DNA of 64,000 bases, taken from Gracilibacillus caseinilyticus (GTDB lineage Bacteria > Bacillota > Bacilli > Bacillales > Amphibacillaceae). Location of the stretch: the NCBI RefSeq assembly GCF_022919115.1, contig NZ_CP095072.1, positions 2,480,001-2,544,000 on the forward strand, written 5' to 3'. A program made the position numbers and the translations under genes. Positions 61,780 through 64,000 of this stretch are shown here, in pieces (within the stretch, counting starts at the first letter, position 1; each line of letters opens with the position of its first letter). The notes under the pieces are model-generated. The model was not told the origin of the DNA and ran no database searches. It saw nothing but the letters and a program-made list of their open reading frames with translations.

Positions 61780-62904
61780 TTGGATGAAATCATAACAATT
61801 GTTGTAATGGTTGTTATCGGTGCATTTATCGGTGGATTGACAAATTCTATCGCTATTAAAATGCTGTTTCGACCATACGAGGCAAAATACATTGGTAAGT
61901 GGAAGGTTCCTTTCACCCCGGGGGTTATCCCAAAAAGACGTGATCAATTAGCGAAACAGCTTGGTGAATTAGTTGTAAAGCATTTGCTGACGAGAGAGAG
62001 CATCGAATTAAAATTAACCGATCCTGCACTAAAGCAACAAGTGCAACGTAAATTAGAAAAAGAATGGGAGCTTTTCTTGGAGAAGGAACATTCTGTACAC
62101 CAGTTGGCAGAAAGATTTAAACTCCCTGTGGAATCTCATCAGGTACAAACAGCTATCGCGGACAAGGTAGTTCAACAGTTAGACCAGTTTTTACAGGAAA
62201 ATAAACAGTTGCAGCTAAAAAATTGGCTTGAATCAGCCATTTCTGAGCAAGACGTAGATGCTGCAGCACAATTACTGCGAATCAAAGCGATTGAGTTATT
62301 AAATAAAGAAGAGACACAAGAGAAGATGGAGTCGATTATCAAGCAATATGCAGCATCCAAAGGGTTTCTTGGGAATATGGTATTGTCGATGTTTTCGAGT
62401 GATGAACTCGCCATCAAAATTCTGAGGCTAGTGACCGAATACTTACAATCACAGGATGGAGTGCAATGGTTAAATCATGCTGTATCAAAAGAGTGGGAAG
62501 CATGGTTAGATAAAGAACTGCAAATCATTGAACCATTTTTTAAAAAAGCCGATACACAGCATTTAATCAAAGCTATGATCATAGACAATATACCTGCCGA
62601 TGATTGGCTGGATCATCCTGTTCAGGTTTACCTCACCCCTTTTTCGGATCAGATAAAAGAAAAGGTGTTACCGGTACTTGTGGAACAGCTCTTTGTGAAA
62701 TTGGCAGAAAGCGTTCCGTCAATGCTAGCACAACTGGGCATTGAGAAAATGGTCGAACAGCAAGTAACATCGTTCCCAACGTCAAGGTTAGAGGAAATTA
62801 TTCTATCTATTTCACGTAAGGAGTTTAAATTAATCACGTATCTTGGTGCCTTACTAGGTGGTTTTATTGGGTTATTTCAGGCCATTCTCTTTATCGTGGT
62901 TTAA
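61780..62904 (+). CDS. yheB: DUF445-family membrane protein YheB
   Basis: A 374-residue protein with a helix at each end (about 5-25 and 350-372) and a long soluble helical middle. The family signature GAFIGGLTNSIAIKMLFRPYEAKY followed by PFTPGVIPKRRDQLAKQLGELV is at the N-terminus. The function is unknown. TTG start behind GAAAGGTGG. It is followed by yheA, an order conserved in Bacillus, and the pair is tied to sporulation-associated yheC/D genes by location only. Confidence 0.9.
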   Translation: MDEIITIVVMVVIGAFIGGLTNSIAIKMLFRPYEAKYIGKWKVPFTPGVIPKRRDQLAKQLGELVVKHLLTRESIELKLTDPALKQQVQRKLEKEWELFLEKEHSVHQLAERFKLPVESHQVQTAIADKVVQQLDQFLQENKQLQLKNWLESAISEQDVDAAAQLLRIKAIELLNKEETQEKMESIIKQYAASKGFLGNMVLSMFSSDELAIKILRLVTEYLQSQDGVQWLNHAVSKEWEAWLDKELQIIEPFFKKADTQHLIKAMIIDNIPADDWLDHPVQVYLTPFSDQIKEKVLPVLVEQLFVKLAESVPSMLAQLGIEKMVEQQVTSFPTSRLEEIILSISRKEFKLITYLGALLGGFIGLFQAILFIVV

Positions 62905-62978
62905 AACTCTGTTATAGTGGTAAAGAAACATGTAAGAGTTTTTGCATGAAGGCAACTTAATTAGGAGGATTTCAATTT

Positions 62979-63332
62979 ATGTCAAATGTTTATGACACAG
63001 CACACGAGCTGGAAAAAGCTATTGCAGAAAGCGAAGAGTATAAGGATTTAAAAGCAGCTTACGATAAAGTAATGAGTGATCCAAACTCTAAGCAAATGTT
63101 CGATAATTTCCGTAATACCCAGTTAGAATTACAGCAAAAGCAAATGCAAGGTATGGAAATTACCGAAGAAGAAGTAGAAAAAGCAAAGCAAGTTGTAGAG
63201 CTTGTTCAACAACATGAGGATATTTCTAAACTAATGGAACAAGAGCAACGTGTGAATGTGTTAGTTAACGAACTTAGCAGAATCATTACGAAACCACTAG
63301 AAGAACTTTATGGTGCCAACGAGCAGCAATAA
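62979..63332 (+). CDS. yheA: YlbF/YmcA-superfamily protein YheA
   Basis: A 117-residue all-helical protein of the YlbF/YmcA (Com_YlbF) family. SNVYDTAHELEKAIAESEEYKDLKAAYDKV at the start and KQMFDNFRNTQLELQQKQMQGM in the middle are family features. It lacks the Cys residues that hold Fe-S clusters in the YlbF-YmcA-YaaT complex, so it probably does not bind one. TAGGAGG precedes the ATG. Third gene of the HAD-yheB-yheA unit. Confidence 0.9.
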   Translation: MSNVYDTAHELEKAIAESEEYKDLKAAYDKVMSDPNSKQMFDNFRNTQLELQQKQMQGMEITEEEVEKAKQVVELVQQHEDISKLMEQEQRVNVLVNELSRIITKPLEELYGANEQQ

Positions 63333-63340
63333 ATATTCCA

Positions 63341-63371
63341 GAAGCTGCAGCAAATCGCTGCAGCTTTTTTT
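63341..63371 (+). terminator. Terminator of the HAD-yheB-yheA operon
   Basis: AAGCTGCAGC pairs with GCTGCAGCTT, followed by TTTTTT. Confidence 0.9.
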
Positions 63372-63442
63372 ATGCTTTAGGGCGACTGAAAATGTTACGG
63401 AACAAAGTATAAGAAGATTTAACAAATAGAAGTATATGTTCC

Positions 63443-63720
63443 TTTAATATGGATTATGTCTAGCTTAGGTATTTATGGACAATGAGGGATGCACTCAATA
63501 TGCTAGCTCTTACAAAATAGAGTACCTATCCTAGCGCAGGCCAACCACGTAGACTCCCGCGGGATTGAGCAGGTGGTGAAGATCCACTTTGTAAAGCGGT
63601 CTTCTTTACAAAGTTAGCTTCAGTCGTGCCACGCAGGACGCAAGGTGGTTGGCCGGAGCGGTCTCCCAGCACATTAATATTTTAAAAATTATCACCAAGC
63701 TAGACATAATCCATATTATA
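63443..63720. repeat. Palindromic repeat element, half-size (copy 6)
   Basis: Ends are TTAATATGGATTATGTC and GACATAATCCATATTATA. Only module B is present (GGCCAACCAC at about 63540, GTGGTTGGCC at about 63647) with the short CTTTGTAAAG...CTTTACAAAG tip. Module A is deleted. The right flank (GGTAG..., then AGTTAGAACCG) matches the flank of copy 5, so the true repeat may extend about 40 bp past the inverted end. Confidence 0.8.
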
Positions 63721-63872
63721 GGTAGCTTTATATATACTTAAATTAGTTAGAACCGCCCGGATGTAAGCCCAAGTTTTTCTTTAGGCAGAATCTAACATAT
63801 AATAAATTAAAGAACCTAATGAAACTTTTTATAGCGCTTAGTCGTATTAGTAGTAGAAGGGAGAGAAGAGGG

Positions 63873-64000
63873 ATGACATTAAAATTAGAGAATGTGACGA
63901 AGAAGTTCGGGCAGTTTACGGCTGTTGATAATCTGTCTCTCGAAATACCGGAGAAGAATATCTTTGGTTTTCTTGGTGCAAACGGTGCCGGCAAAACGAC
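63873..64000 (+). CDS. ABC transporter ATP-binding protein, 5' part
   Basis: The first 42 codons of an ABC ATPase, cut by the window edge. MTLKLENVTKKFGQFTAVDNLSLEIP leads to Walker A GANGAGKT. The sequence around the P-loop (IFGFLGANGAGKTT) is typical of DrrA/NatA-type exporters. In B. subtilis an ABC pair (yhaQP) lies near yheA, so this could be YhaQ, but too little is present to decide. GAAGGGAGAGAAGAGGG precedes the ATG. Confidence 0.85.
   Translation, partial: MTLKLENVTKKFGQFTAVDNLSLEIPEKNIFGFLGANGAGKT

Overview
The window reads as chromosome of a low-GC, endospore-forming, aerobic member of the Bacillaceae. Support comes from AGGAGG-type ribosome sites throughout, many ATG/GTG/TTG starts, Rho-independent terminators after most units, and sporulation genes (spoVR, yabG, an alpha/beta SASP, a YjcZ-type peptide, a YheC/D coat-associated protein, collagen-like exosporium-type proteins). 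It also carries a complete aa3-type quinol oxidase (qoxABCD), a sigI-rsgI pair and a HemAT oxygen sensor. Genus cannot be fixed by reading alone; the gene set would suit the Gracilibacillus/Oceanobacillus/Virgibacillus group. No rRNA, tRNA, CRISPR array, plasmid or phage module was seen, so most of the window is core genome with scattered repeats.

Layout. 0-8.6 kb: the end of a NupC transporter, an ArsR/VOC pair with a clear promoter-operator, a GH43 xylosidase behind a cre site, a MATE exporter, a stand-alone murG, an aldo-keto reductase, a beta-carbonic anhydrase and a membrane-anchored serine protease. 8.9-13.7 kb: sigI-rsgI, the GNAT-nitrilase fusion YhcX, a YhdB-like protein and a YhcN/YlaJ lipoprotein. 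14.5-17.8 kb: a sulfur-recycling operon yrrT-luxS-mccA-mccB, which turns S-ribosylhomocysteine into homocysteine and then cysteine. 18.6-24.1 kb: an M20 peptidase, a rhodanese-like protein, HemAT, SpoVR and a Gly/Pro-rich protein. 24.2-26.1 kb: a palindromic repeat element interrupted by a dead ISL3-family IS. 26.1-33.1 kb: qoxABCD facing a two-component system and a decayed SDR gene. 33-38 kb: a DUF389 protein, a zinc/cadmium exporter with its CzrA-like repressor, and a HAD hydrolase. 37.6-44.4 kb: a spore-surface locus. 44.7-51.9 kb: DegV, a trans-sulfuration-type enzyme, a YueD-like SDR, a second methionine aminopeptidase, azlCD and a second CDF exporter. 52-56.5 kb: an IDEAL protein, a VanY-like peptidase, yabG, fumC and a SASP. 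56.7-64 kb: msmX, a PucR-type regulator and the yheC-yheB-yheA neighbourhood, ending inside an ABC ATPase gene.

The two most unusual things are these. (1) A family of roughly 0.2-0.57 kb elements at about 0.8, 13.8, 24.2, 36.2, 48.0 and 63.4 kb, with a decayed piece at 58.1 kb. Full copies contain two head-to-head hairpin modules on a shared scaffold. Their stems differ in sequence between modules and copies but stay complementary, and their tips are exchangeable cassettes. They end in inverted repeats near TATAATATGGATTATGTCAA and encode no protein. (2) A compact locus combining a BclA-like collagen protein, two further proteins with the same N-terminal domain, and two large multi-domain glycosyltransferases. 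It looks like a dedicated spore-surface glycoprotein system.

Three separate intergenic regions also carry imperfect 50-52 bp periodic repeats, and several sporulation genes share CATA-NNN-TA promoter boxes.
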